A DNA stretch of 37,315 nucleotides. Origin: Okeania sp. SIO3B5 (GTDB taxonomy: Bacteria > Cyanobacteriota > Cyanobacteriia > Cyanobacteriales > Microcoleaceae). The notes beneath the pieces are model-generated. The model saw only the letters and a list, made by a program, of their open reading frames with translations. It was not told the origin of the DNA and did no database searches. Location: assembly GCF_010692555.1 (NCBI RefSeq), contig NZ_JAAHHG010000053.1, positions 1 to 37,315 on the forward strand, read 5' to 3'. A program made the position numbers and the translations under genes. Positions within the stretch are counted from its first letter, which is position 1, and every line of letters begins with the position of its first letter. Shown here in pieces: positions 23,700 to 33,592 of the stretch.

Positions 23700-23813
23700 C
23701 TACAGTTTTTTTCGTAACTCAAAATATTTGCGATACATCCCTTTATTTTGATGAGAGCGTGCGATAGCTATTTGAATTCCACTAGCTCCTATTTGATGTT
23801 CTTCACCATACAT
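23700..23813 (-). pseudogene. Possible gene relic in unit 1
   Basis: The minus strand has an open 37-codon frame, MYGEEHQIGASGIQIAIARS then HQNKGMYRKYFELRKKL. Upstream on the same strand, in another frame, ILHGRQKDLPAIAKKINSYK reads openly. Unit 2 keeps only fragments (IGASGTQIAMA; LPAIAKKINSYK). The two units share residues across a frameshift, which suggests a decayed gene rather than chance. I do not recognise the family. Confidence 0.3.
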
Positions 23814-23917
23814 ATAAACTTTCAGTTGTTTGATTTAACATAAAAATTATTTGCTTTTTATATGAATTAATTTTTTTGGCTATTGCTGGTAAGTCTTTCT
23901 GTCTACCATGAAGTATT

Positions 23918-24061
23918 TTACAGCAGATTCCACTAAGGGTGAGGTACACCCCGAAGCGGGCGATTTTATAGCGGTCAAGATGCTATAGCGGGCAAGATGC
24001 CCGCACTACAAAGATTCAATTGTTAATCTCTGTACCTCATAACGCGCGGAAACTGCTGTAA
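23918..24061. mobile_element. Mini-element family F, copy 1
   Basis: TTACAGCAGATTCC at one end and GGAAACTGCTGTAA at the other form the terminal repeats, with inner matches GAGGTAC/GTACCTC. The interior has GCGGGCAAGATGCCCGC repeat words. A second copy lies at 26510-26622, and part of one at about 22153-22215. It is non-coding. Confidence 0.6.
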
Positions 24062-24167
24062 TTTCTCGCTCAACACATTCAGGCATTACAAACTTGCTTT
24101 GACTCCAGAGTCAAAGCAAGAAAATTAGCCCTTGTTATCAACGCCATCAGCCATCTTTGAATCAGTT

Positions 24168-24318
<151 letters not shown>

Positions 24319-24545
24319 TAGTCTCCTGCAAAGGAACTGCGTGAACAGGTGGATGATGGATTTGTCATCTACAATCCCAGTATACAGATATATTTATAAT
24401 TCTATCCACACTTCAATATTACATCGGACTATCTCCCCATTTCTCTACAGATATAATAAGTATTCAACCGGATTTGAGATCAAACCCGCCATCAAATTCA
24501 CCAGTAATTTTCCAGAGTGGCGTGGGGTCTTAAACCCAATATTAA

Positions 24546-24637
24546 CAGGACTTATGCCAAAGCACTACATATAGTAGATCAAAACTATAGCACTATGGTA
24601 TATATGATATTTTGATCGAAAAAATGCGTAAGTCCTG
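24546..24637. mobile_element. Mini-element family C, copy 3
   Basis: The 92 bp element runs from CAGGACTTATGCC to TGCGTAAGTCCTG. It is the unit 2 counterpart of 21959-22050, with a few differences. Confidence 0.65.
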
Positions 24638-25127
24638 AAAAATCAAAATACATATAACAATTTACTGACAACAGTGTTGCCAAATTTTGGCTCTAATCAG
24701 TATTACTCAGGATAGGTACATTAGGTATGGTACTAAGTCCAATTTACTGACAGCGCTGTTCATTTAAGTAGACGACAAAATTCTTTTGGGTTAGGCAATA
24801 GCAGTGCAACCCCACGGGGTGCGATAGACGCATCTGTGAACGCACTCCTGTGAGGGAGAAGGAGAATGGTTTGGCCACTGTAGTCTATCTATATTGAAAA
24901 CCACTATCAGGATTTTTGATATCAAAGGAAAAAGAAATTGAGAATCATCTCATAGACATCTGGCGATAATAAAAAATCAAATCAACTACCCCACAAAAAT
25001 TATCAATTCTTGCCTACTCTTTAGGGACGTTGCATGCAACGTCCCTACTACTTTCTATGGGTGGAGAATATCATGTCTGCTTGAATAATTATTAAATAAG
25101 GGAGTAGGGAACACTGTAACTGGGATT

Positions 25128-25295
25128 ATAAGGATATAAAAGAGGATAGGTTTTTTCCAAATCGCTATTACTTAGACTTGATATCAGTAGTTTCACTTTT
25201 TATGAAGCAAATATAAAGTAAAAAGTTCCGTATTTCCTACCTAGTAACGTCATAAGTCTTCGGTAATAATAAGGATGTTGAAACAAACAAAGACT
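25128..25295 (+). promoter_or_regulatory. Conserved leader of PEP-CTERM gene 2
   Basis: The counterpart of 22530-22697, with no difference seen by eye. Here the ATG at 25275 opens an 8-codon frame (MLKQTKTC, stop at 25299-25301) ahead of the gene. This could be a small upstream ORF or chance. Confidence 0.55.
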
Positions 25296-25337
25296 TGTTA
25301 AGACAACAACTAATCACTTACTAAGGAGATATCAACA

Positions 25338-25895
25338 ATGACTACTAACTACCTCAAGCAAATTACACTCGCTACTATCGGAACTGGTTGTATTGCTCTT
25401 GGTGTTGCTACTGAAGCTCAAGCATCTATCGGCACTGTGAATATATCTAATGACATAGGTTTTTTTGGAAGTAATACTGGAATTGAGTTTTTAGACGGTG
25501 ATATTGAGTACGCTGGATCTGGAGTTTTCTCATCCTTTGGAACAGATGCAGATGGTTCAGTTATGACTGGTATGTTCGGTGTTCCTGGAGGTTCGATTAC
25601 TTCTTTTTTCTCCTTTGATGATGATTCCTCCACTTTTGACCTTGACTCTATAACTTTTGTAGGTCAAATGGGTGATTTCGTCATGTATGACTTGATGGGA
25701 ACCATCACAGATAACGCGGGTACAACTTATCAAGTTGAAGGTGGTTTAAGTAGTCAAATGATTGGTTCTCCTTCACAAGGTTCTTCTTGGTCAGCAACTC
25801 TAGAAACTAAAAGAGTTCCTGAACCTGCAACAGTATTAGGTTTAGGTGTGGTAGCTGTGGGTTCTGCTTTCGGTTTGAAGAAGAAGAATAGCTAG
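25338..25895 (+). CDS. PEP-CTERM sorting-domain protein (unit 2)
   Basis: A 185-residue paralogue of the 22740 gene: same signal peptide, same beta-rich middle and a C-terminal VPEPATVLGLGVVAVGSAF plus basic tail. Differences cluster in the middle (GDIEYAGSG, GMFGVPGGS, DDDSSTFDLDS). The AAGGAGATATCAACA before the ATG is a clear ribosome binding site, which decides the start for both copies. Surface or exopolysaccharide-associated in the family; a specific role is unknown. Confidence 0.88.
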   Translation: MTTNYLKQITLATIGTGCIALGVATEAQASIGTVNISNDIGFFGSNTGIEFLDGDIEYAGSGVFSSFGTDADGSVMTGMFGVPGGSITSFFSFDDDSSTFDLDSITFVGQMGDFVMYDLMGTITDNAGTTYQVEGGLSSQMIGSPSQGSSWSATLETKRVPEPATVLGLGVVAVGSAFGLKKKNS

Positions 25896-26509
25896 TTGTT
25901 GAAGTTATTAAAACTTAGTCGTCAAGTTGGATTGGATAATTGCTCGGTCAATATAGCGTTGCTCAATCAAGGAATAAATCTCAACAGAACAGGTACATCT
26001 CAAAACTTAACAAGGGTGAATTAGTTCTCATAGAATGTTTGAGTATCTCTATGAGAAATCTCCAAGAATTAAAAATTAAATCAATTGCGATTCATAAATT
26101 ATCAGTTATTTCTCCCTGTTCCCTGTTCCCTGTTCGCTGTTATCTATTGCCTATGGGTGGAGGAGATGTCTCATAGCAGTATTGAAATGATGACAAAGAA
26201 ATTCCTAGAGGTATTGACTGCTGTTGGTATACCATGACTGAGGATGGTAAGAGCAAGCTGCTTGGTGAATTGAAGAGCGAGACCGAGACTGTTTGATTTT
26301 TCTCAAGTTTTTTTCGTAACTCAAAATATTTGCTATATATACCTTTGTTTTGATGGTGCCATAGCTATTTGAGTTCCACTAGCTCCTATTTTAGGTTCTA
26401 CACTATACATATCAACTTTCAGTTGTTTGATTTCACATCAAAATTATCTTTTATATGAATTAATTTTTTTGGCTATTGCTGGTAAGTCTGTATGTCTACC
26501 ATGAAGTAT

Positions 26510-26622
26510 TTGACAGCAGATTCCACTAAGGGTGAGGTACACCCCGAAGCAGGCATCTTGCCTGCAATGGGAGCATTCAATTGTTAATCTCTGTACCTGA
26601 TAATGCGCGGAAACTGCTGTAA
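26510..26622. mobile_element. Mini-element family F, copy 2
   Basis: Shorter than copy 1 (113 bp) and equivalent in position within unit 2. It runs from TTGACAGCAGATTCC to GGAAACTGCTGTAA. The stretch 26683-26871 carries a heptamer-like CTCCCTCAC/CTACTCCCC low-complexity run before the next gene, and nothing else. Confidence 0.6.
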
Positions 26623-26871
26623 TTTCTCGTTTGACACATCCAGGCATTACAAACCTGCTTTTACTTTGGTGTCAAAGTTGGTACTCTCAGCTTGCTGCGA
26701 TATAGAACCATTATGGTATCGTTCTTATCTGCTTTTGGCTGCTCTCCTCAGAACTCAGTGCTGGTGAAGTGTAGAAAAATGCTTCCATCTCCTCTACTCC
26801 CTCACTCTCCCATTCTCCTACTCCCCCACCCAGAAATACCCAAGCAGGGGAATAAAATTAAATAACTGAGA

Positions 26872-29082
26872 TTAATTCAACAATTCCATCGCTCGTCCCT
26901 TCAACCCCTCAGCCGTGATACCATTAAAAGCCATCACATGACCAGCACTTGAAGCAGTCTCACCCCGACGCCAAGCAAAGGTATCCCGCTTAACCTGACT
27001 CCTTAACATAATTGGCTCCAACATCAAACTCGCACCACCAGTCACCCCGATCAATGCGTTACCGCCGAATAATTTATCAAAGCCAGCATCATCTAAAAAT
27101 CCGCCATCAGCTTCAGAGCAAGTATCCCAACCTGTATCCTGGGGACGATACAAACGCCTGGGGTTGATTACAGAAACTATCCGCACCCCAACACCTTCAG
27201 TTTCCAAAGCAGCAGCAGCTTCAAATACTGGAATTAATGGCATATCTCCCACCACTGCAAACACAACAGTTTTATTCCCGGCAACCTCAGACAAAACAAT
27301 AGCACCATCCTGCAACCCTTGTCTTGTCTGCTCAAAAGTCGTCCGAATAGGTAACGGTGACTTACTCGCAGTAATAGTCACACCCTTATTTTTAGTAGTC
27401 AATGCCCAATCATAACAAACTTGAATACTATTAGCATCGGGGGGAAACAGGGCGAATACATTACCATTGCGCATCATTGCTGCAAAATAAGCTTCAATTT
27501 CTGGGCGTTGATGAGTCCAACCGTTGCGTCCCTGCTCCAATGCACCCGCAGTAAACAATGTAATTGTTGAAGGAGTCGCGTGACGTAACTCTGCCATTGC
27601 TTGAGTAACAGTCTGCCAAATAGGTACACCGTTAATAGCGAAAGATTCATAGGAACACCAAACTGTACGCGCTCCCATTAATGCTAAACCTGCAGCCATA
27701 CCAGCACAAGCATCTTCGCTCAAAGGTTCATAAACCTGACCCTTCGGACCTTGGAAATAAAGGTCATCAGAGGTAGGGTGAATAATTTTCAACGCTTGGT
27801 TGACATTATTAATACCCGATGCAGCATTACCGTCAGCATTTGTGAGCAAGAAATTGGGGTCTTTTTGCCCGACGTAAGCTATTAATGCTCCCATTGCAGT
27901 TGTGGCAACTTTCTTTTCTCCACCAACAGGAAATTCTTCTAAAGGTAGTTTTCCTAAATCTGGCAATGGGTATTCAAATTCAGTGACAACTGTTTTAGAA
28001 GCAGGGCCTCCACCCGCACGTTCGCAATTTTTCCGGACTAATTCCCAACCTGCTACTGGTAAAGCACGTTCTTTGAGAGCTTCGATCATGTGGGGACTGT
28101 CGAGAGTATCTTTAGGGTAGAGGTTATGAGATTTTGAACCTCTAGCATGAACCCCCGTACCCTTAAGTTGTTTGATAATAAAAATGGTGAGTGTGCCACC
28201 GAGAGCAGATTTTGCAGCTTTATCCACATTTTCTAATACAGCTTTTGTGAATTCTAGACGCTTTTCAAAAGAGAAAGCACTGCTATCTATATAATCACCT
28301 ACTTGGTTTTTGTCATCGAAGTCTTTAGCATCTACCAGTATTACTTCTGCGAAACCGTTGCCTTTCCAATAAGCAATCATTTCTTCATTGGTTTTGGTAG
28401 ATACCATACTATGGTGTTCTTGACTGTAACCATTCCACACTAATACTGGTAAAAAGTTGGTAACTTCAGGATAAGCAGTATTAAAATGTGCCATAGCGCT
28501 GACTGGGTATGGTTCGCCCATACCACCATCTCCCATGGTAAATGGAAATAGAGTGTCACGGTGTAATAGTGCTGCTGCCATGGCGAAGTGTTGCCCTTGG
28601 CCTAGTGGCCCGGCAGGGTTGAGTAAACCAGGGATGTAGCCAGATAAGTGTCCGAGGAGTCCGTGCATTTCCCGGAAGCGATCGCGCATTTGCTGTACTG
28701 TGGAAATTTCCATGTCTTCCAGGGAGCGGTCTAGAAATGCAGCACTATAAAAGCCGGGGGCATGGTGTCCGACTTCTGTCATAATATTTTTGTAGCCTAA
28801 CATTACCAGTGCTGCATAAGCTTCAGCTTGACTAGCAAAACCACCTGGGTGTCCTGATGCTTTGCTGCCTGTAACTTGTAGCATTAGGTAACGGAGAGCA
28901 TCAGCATAGAGGAGGGTTTGATATACGCCAGTAGGGTCGCTTGGTGAGGCGATCGCTTTACTTCCTTCTGCTATTGCTGGAGTATTACCGTGGGTCTCGA
29001 AATCAGGCCAAGCTTCTCCAAAGTATTGGATACCTTCGCAAAAATCTGGAACTGTTGTTGGTTTTGGCGTTGTTGCAGTCAT
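26872..29082 (-). CDS. ThDP-dependent phosphoketolase/transketolase-like enzyme
   Basis: A 736-residue cytosolic enzyme with transketolase-fold features. SGHPGG is at 76-81. The ThDP motif begins GDGG (184-187) and ends with Asn217 (LVWNGYS). The C-terminal half has the phosphoketolase-like series GRNGWTHQRPEIE and FPPDANSIQVCYDWAL, resembling HNGFSHQDPG and PPDAN of Xfp enzymes. The length is between transketolase (about 670) and phosphoketolase (about 800). The usual Xfp start and LRTPKGWTGP stretch are replaced by IKQLKGTGVHARG. It may therefore be a distinct branch of the phosphoketolase group; whether it makes acetyl-phosphate from xylulose or fructose phosphates is unproven. The ATG at 29082 is the natural start. 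Confidence 0.75.
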   Translation of the reverse strand: MTATTPKPTTVPDFCEGIQYFGEAWPDFETHGNTPAIAEGSKAIASPSDPTGVYQTLLYADALRYLMLQVTGSKASGHPGGFASQAEAYAALVMLGYKNIMTEVGHHAPGFYSAAFLDRSLEDMEISTVQQMRDRFREMHGLLGHLSGYIPGLLNPAGPLGQGQHFAMAAALLHRDTLFPFTMGDGGMGEPYPVSAMAHFNTAYPEVTNFLPVLVWNGYSQEHHSMVSTKTNEEMIAYWKGNGFAEVILVDAKDFDDKNQVGDYIDSSAFSFEKRLEFTKAVLENVDKAAKSALGGTLTIFIIKQLKGTGVHARGSKSHNLYPKDTLDSPHMIEALKERALPVAGWELVRKNCERAGGGPASKTVVTEFEYPLPDLGKLPLEEFPVGGEKKVATTAMGALIAYVGQKDPNFLLTNADGNAASGINNVNQALKIIHPTSDDLYFQGPKGQVYEPLSEDACAGMAAGLALMGARTVWCSYESFAINGVPIWQTVTQAMAELRHATPSTITLFTAGALEQGRNGWTHQRPEIEAYFAAMMRNGNVFALFPPDANSIQVCYDWALTTKNKGVTITASKSPLPIRTTFEQTRQGLQDGAIVLSEVAGNKTVVFAVVGDMPLIPVFEAAAALETEGVGVRIVSVINPRRLYRPQDTGWDTCSEADGGFLDDAGFDKLFGGNALIGVTGGASLMLEPIMLRSQVKRDTFAWRRGETASSAGHVMAFNGITAEGLKGRAMELLN

Positions 29083-29272
29083 AGAAATTTATCTGTAATT
29101 TTATCTCTTTAATTTTCAGTTAACAATAATTTAACATCTACGGGGATCGATGTTAATTTCTTTTACTTTGCATAGTAATAAGCTCTAGCAATGTTTATTA
29201 AGTTCTATCTAAATCAAAAAAAACTTAACAGTTCAAGTCATTAGAAAATCAAAAAGATAACTAGATAAGAAT

Positions 29273-29473
29273 ATGACTACAACTCAACTATCAATGCCAA
29301 AAGCTCCTACTCTCATTCAACTCCTCCAATGGGTGTTTTACTTATTGACATTTTCTTATAAATGTGATTAAGAATATGATGATGTATTTCAAGTTCAGCT
29401 TGATGGTCTGTCAATATTTTTCAGTCATTACCAGGCCATTATTAATTTTTTAAGAACAGTCTCTAAGAGCTGA
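29273..29473 (+). pseudogene. Cytochrome P450 N-terminal relic
   Basis: The frame reads MTTTQLSMPKAPTLIQLLQW then VFYLLTFSYKCD, a stop, then EYDDVFQVQLDGLSIFFSHY and QAIINFLRTV. This follows the pattern of cyanobacterial P450 starts (proline-rich leader, QLLQW, then xYGDxFxVxLGG...FFSxPQAI). After about 65 codons it enters the mini-element at 29460. The haem-binding part is absent, so it is a dead fragment. The rest of 29083-29272 is AT-rich without further features. Confidence 0.55.
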
Positions 29474-29609
29474 TTTATAAAGTAAATATTAATGCGCTGA
29501 ATCACTTGCTATATCTAGGTTTAATGATTTATTATCAAGTAATCCCCTAATTGCTAAAAGCTAGGTAATATAAGACTTTTGGCGAAGTTTACAAATCAGC
29601 TCTAAGAGA
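29460..29609. mobile_element. Mini-element family G, inserted in the P450 relic
   Basis: TCTCTAAGAGCTGATTTATA and TTTACAAATCAGCTCTAAG form terminal inverted repeats of about 22 bp with two mismatches. The 150 bp element is non-coding and ends the P450 frame. Only one copy is seen in the window. Confidence 0.6.
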
Positions 29610-29746
29610 AAATTGCTTTTCAAGGATTTTTTGGCCTCAACAACAAAATTGCGAGATACACCCTAATACTTTTATATTATTTTTGGGTGCATCTCCTCAC
29701 AAACAAATATCTGAAGGATATAATGAATCTAGGTTTTAAAATTGAC

Positions 29747-29780
29747 GTAGGTTTGCCAGAAATTAGACCTGTGAACCTAC
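29747..29780 (-). terminator. Hairpin at the end of PEP-CTERM gene 3
   Basis: GTAGGTT and AACCTAC pair around the TAG stop of the gene. No clear T-run follows on the minus strand, so terminator function is weak. The same hairpin occurs at 31073-31106. Confidence 0.3.
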
Positions 29781-30577
29781 ATTTTTTCTTTCTGCTTACG
29801 TTTCAGGAAAGTTGTGCCTAAAGCACTTAGGGCTAATAAACCTAAAACTGAAGCCGGCTCAGGTGTTTTTTTGATATCCCCAACTGTAAAATCATCAAAT
29901 GCAAAAACATCTCCCTGTCCAGTAGTTGTCAAAAAGTCAACAGACATAAATTTTTCAGAATGATCCTCCGCAACTATACCAAAAAAGAAGACTGAACCAT
30001 CTGTACTGCCAAAGCTTCCGACTGTATTAGGAACTGCAAAGGTCTCTATTGTTCCGTTTGATAGCTCTATCGCAAGCTGACCACCAAAATCACTAATGTC
30101 AATACCATAGAAACCAAAAGCCCCTACTGCTGTGTCAAAATCTACCTGAAAGTTATTAGATCCACCTGCTGATACTTGCCAGAAGTTAGTACCAGAAGTA
30201 CCGTATCGACCAAATCCATTCGTGCTACCAACAGGAACAGAGCGTATTCGTCCTCCCCCACCAGAAAGAGTAGCTGTAATATCAGAATCAGGGAAAGTTA
30301 AATCTAATGGTCCACTTGTTCCTGTAGCAAATCCTTCAAAATCTTCAGTTCCTACCCCAACTAAATTAGATAGAAAATCGGATTCAGCATCAGAGGCATT
30401 GGGAAAAGAAGCCAAAGGTACAGAACGACTATTGTTCAAGTCTTCTCCAAAGAAAATTTGAAAAGCCTGTGCAGGAACATTGCTAAAAGTTATGATAGTA
30501 CCAAAAGCAAGGGCACTAGAAACAATAGTTCTGGTGAGTTTGACGCTTTTTACAGCAGCAACAGTTTTGTTCAACAT
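29777..30577 (-). CDS. PEP-CTERM sorting-domain protein, copy 1 of an identical pair
   Basis: A 266-residue exported protein. The signal peptide (about 13-38, TRTIVSSALAFGTIITFSN then VPAQAF) is followed by a beta-sandwich-like middle (DFEGFATGTSGPLDL; DFDTAVGAFGFYGIDISDFG; LTTTGQGDVFAFDDFTVG) and the sorting signal TPEPASVLGLLALSALG with a basic tail LKRKQKEKM. The fold resembles PEP-CTERM proteins with lectin-like or DUF-type beta domains, but I cannot assign it. AGGAGATTTAATC precedes the ATG, a strong ribosome binding site. It is identical in sequence to 31103-31903. Confidence 0.88.
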   Translation of the reverse strand: MLNKTVAAVKSVKLTRTIVSSALAFGTIITFSNVPAQAFQIFFGEDLNNSRSVPLASFPNASDAESDFLSNLVGVGTEDFEGFATGTSGPLDLTFPDSDITATLSGGGGRIRSVPVGSTNGFGRYGTSGTNFWQVSAGGSNNFQVDFDTAVGAFGFYGIDISDFGGQLAIELSNGTIETFAVPNTVGSFGSTDGSVFFFGIVAEDHSEKFMSVDFLTTTGQGDVFAFDDFTVGDIKKTPEPASVLGLLALSALGTTFLKRKQKEKM

Positions 30578-31102
30578 GATTAAATCTCCTGAGAAAATTC
30601 ATTACCTGATATTGTTTCACCACTACTCCGGAAATTTATGCAAAAATTTTTTGCCTCACGAGATAAAGAAATGCCTGAAACGTTATAGCAGTATAGAATA
30701 GAGAAAATAAAAATTACACAATAAATCAAATCAAAATCATTTCCATAGAGGAGTAACTACTTTGCAGTTGTCCCTATATTGAGTTGAGTTATTGTTCAAA
30801 GAAAAACCTAAAAAGCGTCGGGAGGAAGTACGCAGCGCCCGTTTTAACGGCTGGTTAAATAACGACACGCGGGTAATAAGAAGAAGGAAAAATAATGTGG
30901 GCCTTGCATAAATGCGGAATGTAGGTTAGTAGTTTTGTGGAATGGGCATCTTGCCCGTTCCCAAATTGTCTAAATTGCGAGATACACCCTAATACTTTTA
31001 TATTATTTTTGGGTGCATCTCCTCACAAACAAATATCTGAAGGATATAATGAATCTAGGTTTTAAAATTGACGTAGGTTTGCCAGAAATTAGACCTGTGA
31101 AC

Positions 31103-31903
31103 CTACATTTTTTCTTTCTGCTTACGTTTCAGGAAAGTTGTGCCTAAAGCACTTAGGGCTAATAAACCTAAAACTGAAGCCGGCTCAGGTGTTTTTTTGA
31201 TATCCCCAACTGTAAAATCATCAAATGCAAAAACATCTCCCTGTCCAGTAGTTGTCAAAAAGTCAACAGACATAAATTTTTCAGAATGATCCTCCGCAAC
31301 TATACCAAAAAAGAAGACTGAACCATCTGTACTGCCAAAGCTTCCGACTGTATTAGGAACTGCAAAGGTCTCTATTGTTCCGTTTGATAGCTCTATCGCA
31401 AGCTGACCACCAAAATCACTAATGTCAATACCATAGAAACCAAAAGCCCCTACTGCTGTGTCAAAATCTACCTGAAAGTTATTAGATCCACCTGCTGATA
31501 CTTGCCAGAAGTTAGTACCAGAAGTACCGTATCGACCAAATCCATTCGTGCTACCAACAGGAACAGAGCGTATTCGTCCTCCCCCACCAGAAAGAGTAGC
31601 TGTAATATCAGAATCAGGGAAAGTTAAATCTAATGGTCCACTTGTTCCTGTAGCAAATCCTTCAAAATCTTCAGTTCCTACCCCAACTAAATTAGATAGA
31701 AAATCGGATTCAGCATCAGAGGCATTGGGAAAAGAAGCCAAAGGTACAGAACGACTATTGTTCAAGTCTTCTCCAAAGAAAATTTGAAAAGCCTGTGCAG
31801 GAACATTGCTAAAAGTTATGATAGTACCAAAAGCAAGGGCACTAGAAACAATAGTTCTGGTGAGTTTGACGCTTTTTACAGCAGCAACAGTTTTGTTCAA
31901 CAT
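31103..31903 (-). CDS. PEP-CTERM sorting-domain protein, copy 2 of an identical pair
   Basis: The protein is identical, residue for residue, to the 29777 gene product, with the same ribosome binding site and 3' hairpins. It is the upstream copy on the minus strand, so the pair runs in tandem with about 0.5 kb between genes. The distal 5' flank (31946 on) has diverged from that of the other copy, so promoters may differ. Between 31904 and 32291 lies AT-rich DNA with GAAGACA and GAATAAT tandem words, no gene. Confidence 0.88.
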   Translation of the reverse strand: MLNKTVAAVKSVKLTRTIVSSALAFGTIITFSNVPAQAFQIFFGEDLNNSRSVPLASFPNASDAESDFLSNLVGVGTEDFEGFATGTSGPLDLTFPDSDITATLSGGGGRIRSVPVGSTNGFGRYGTSGTNFWQVSAGGSNNFQVDFDTAVGAFGFYGIDISDFGGQLAIELSNGTIETFAVPNTVGSFGSTDGSVFFFGIVAEDHSEKFMSVDFLTTTGQGDVFAFDDFTVGDIKKTPEPASVLGLLALSALGTTFLKRKQKEKM

Positions 31904-32291
31904 GATTAAATCTCCTGAGAAAATTCATTACCTGATATTGTTTCAGCGCTCATCCGGAAATTTATGCAAAACTTTCTTGTCTCACGAGATAAATAAATGC
32001 CTGAAAAGTTGTGACAGTATAGAATAGAGAAAATAAAAATTACATAATAAATCAAATTTTGAAGAAGACAGAAGACATAATACAGAAGACAAAAGGCAGA
32101 AGAAAAAATTGCTTATCGATTCAAACCCCAAGCAATTTTAAGCATTTCCATAAGCTCCAAGAGAATTTCCTCTTTTGAAATTCAAAACAATTAAAATTAT
32201 CCCAAAAATATTCGGCGTTGCTGAATTGAAGTATGAATGTGCGATTGTTTGGCTCTGTTCAACAATGAATAATGAATAATGAATAATGAAT

Positions 32292-32389
32292 AATTACCTC
32301 TCCTTGAAAGAAGAGGATTGACTAATAATGAAAATTTTTCTTTATTATCCCCTTAAAAGGAGAGGCGCATACCCACAATTTTTCGGTAA
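32292..32389 (+). mobile_element. Two-hairpin repeat, family P, copy 3
   Basis: A 98 bp copy: AATTACCTCTCCTTGAAAG with AAGAGGATTGA (first hairpin), an AT-rich middle, CCCCTTAAAAGGAGAGGCG, then CCACAATTTTTCGGTAA. It adjoins a GAATAAT tandem run. Downstream (32390-32649) is a CCCCCAACGTTGGGGG palindrome (32404-32419) and AT-rich DNA without a gene. Confidence 0.6.
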
Positions 32390-32649
32390 AGCCCCCTAAA
32401 TCCCCCAACGTTGGGGGACTTTTAGAGTTTTATTCCCCCCAATTTTGGCTTGCTCGGGTAGCTCTGCATCATACCCAGAATCAGCAAAGCTAAATATCCA
32501 ACACCAGAATATTACTCGAGATATTCCATAGCAATTAAGGTAAATTGTTACAACAGTCGAAGTAAAGGCTAGGACAGATCAAAAGCTTAAAACTCAGACA
32601 ACGTAATACTTTTTCTTATTCCTTCTTCCTTCTTCCTTTTGCTATCTAA

Positions 32650-33141
32650 TTAACGATAATTTGTAAATTGTAATGGCACAGGCAAATCTTCTTCCTTTAA
32701 CCTTTGCATTACTGCTTGTAAATCATCTTTAGACTTACCAGAAATTCTCACAGAATCACCCTGAATAGATGCTTGTACTTTCTTAAATTCATCTTTAATC
32801 AACTTAGTGATTTTTTTAGAAATTTCTTGAGTAAGACCTTTTTGCAGTTTAACTTCTTGCCTAACTCTACCGCCACTAGCAGATTCCACTTTACCAAAAT
32901 CAAATATCTTTAACGATAAATTACGTTTTGCTGCTTTAGTTTGTAAAACAGTATGAACTGCATCTAAAGCAAATTGACTACTGGTATTAATAGTAATTGT
33001 ATCTTCTGACAATTCTAATGTCGTATTAGAATCCTTCAAGTCATAACGAGCCTTTATTTCTCGTTCAGCTTGGTCTATAGAATTAACTAATTCTTGTCTA
33101 TCAAAATCGCTGACAATATCAAAAGATGATGTAGATGCCAT
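32650..33141 (-). CDS. yajQ: YajQ family cyclic-di-GMP-binding protein
   Basis: A 163-residue protein that matches the UPF0234/YajQ family over its whole length. Landmarks are [27 protein letters not shown] (34-40), the central IFDFGKVE and the C-terminal signature [10 protein letters not shown]. Two alpha/beta domains are expected. Family members bind nucleotides or RNA, and some bind cyclic di-GMP and act on transcription. The job in cyanobacteria is not established. The gene stands alone between family P repeats. The ATG at 33141 fits the family start. Confidence 0.92.
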   Translation of the reverse strand: MASTSSFDIVSDFDRQELVNSIDQAEREIKARYDLKDSNTTLELSEDTITINTSSQFALDAVHTVLQTKAAKRNLSLKIFDFGKVESASGGRVRQEVKLQKGLTQEISKKITKLIKDEFKKVQASIQGDSVRISGKSKDDLQAVMQRLKEEDLPVPLQFTNYR

Positions 33142-33284
33142 AATTATTCAATATATATTACTTTTGTTTAACTTCTAAAGTATGAGAAATTTAACTACAT
33201 TAATATAGCAGTCGCAGAAAAGCTTAGTACAGTTCAAAAGTTTAAAACTCAGACAACTTCAAGAATTTAGAATTTAGAATTTAG

Positions 33285-33382
33285 AATTACCTTTTCTTAT
33301 AAATAAGAGGATTGAATCAAAGGATTTTTTTTTCTTCTTTCTCCATGAATGGAGAGGCTTTATACCTGAATTTTTCGGTAAT
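33285..33382 (+). mobile_element. Two-hairpin repeat, family P, copy 4
   Basis: A 98 bp copy: AATTACCTTTTCTTATAAAT with AAGAGGATTGA, then CTCCATGAATGGAGAGGC, TTTATACCTGAATTTTTC and GGTAAT. TTAGAAT heptamers lie before it (about 33263-33288). The remaining intergenic DNA (33142-33262, 33383-33592) shows no gene. Confidence 0.6.
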
Positions 33383-33592
33383 ACTTTTCCTTACTTTCTT
33401 ATTCCTTGTTCCTTCTGCTATACCATGAATTAATTTGAGATTTTTGATCAAAAAAAACTCTTTATATAGTTTATATTTCAGGTCTTGGTATTAGAATTTT
33501 TTTTCCTAATACCAACAAATAGTATTACATTTATTACATTTAAACTTTAATTGAGAAACAGAGACTATTCTAAATTAAGCCAGCATAATAGA

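Larger units (their letters stand above)
29646..31945. repeat. Tandem gene duplication with a 974 bp identical tract
   Basis: 29646-30619 and 30972-31945 (offset 1326) show no difference by eye, including gene, 5' leader and 3' hairpins. Beyond 30619/31945 similarity continues for about 100 bp with many differences, then ends. The spacer 30736-30971 has no gene. Each copy also holds a GAGATACACCC...GGGTGCATCTC hairpin (29652-29693, 30978-31019). Confidence 0.85.

Noticed and set aside
30222-32027. Forward ORFs antisense to the identical PEP-CTERM genes
   Set aside because: They are mirror frames of the conserved genes; identity reflects the duplication, not selection.
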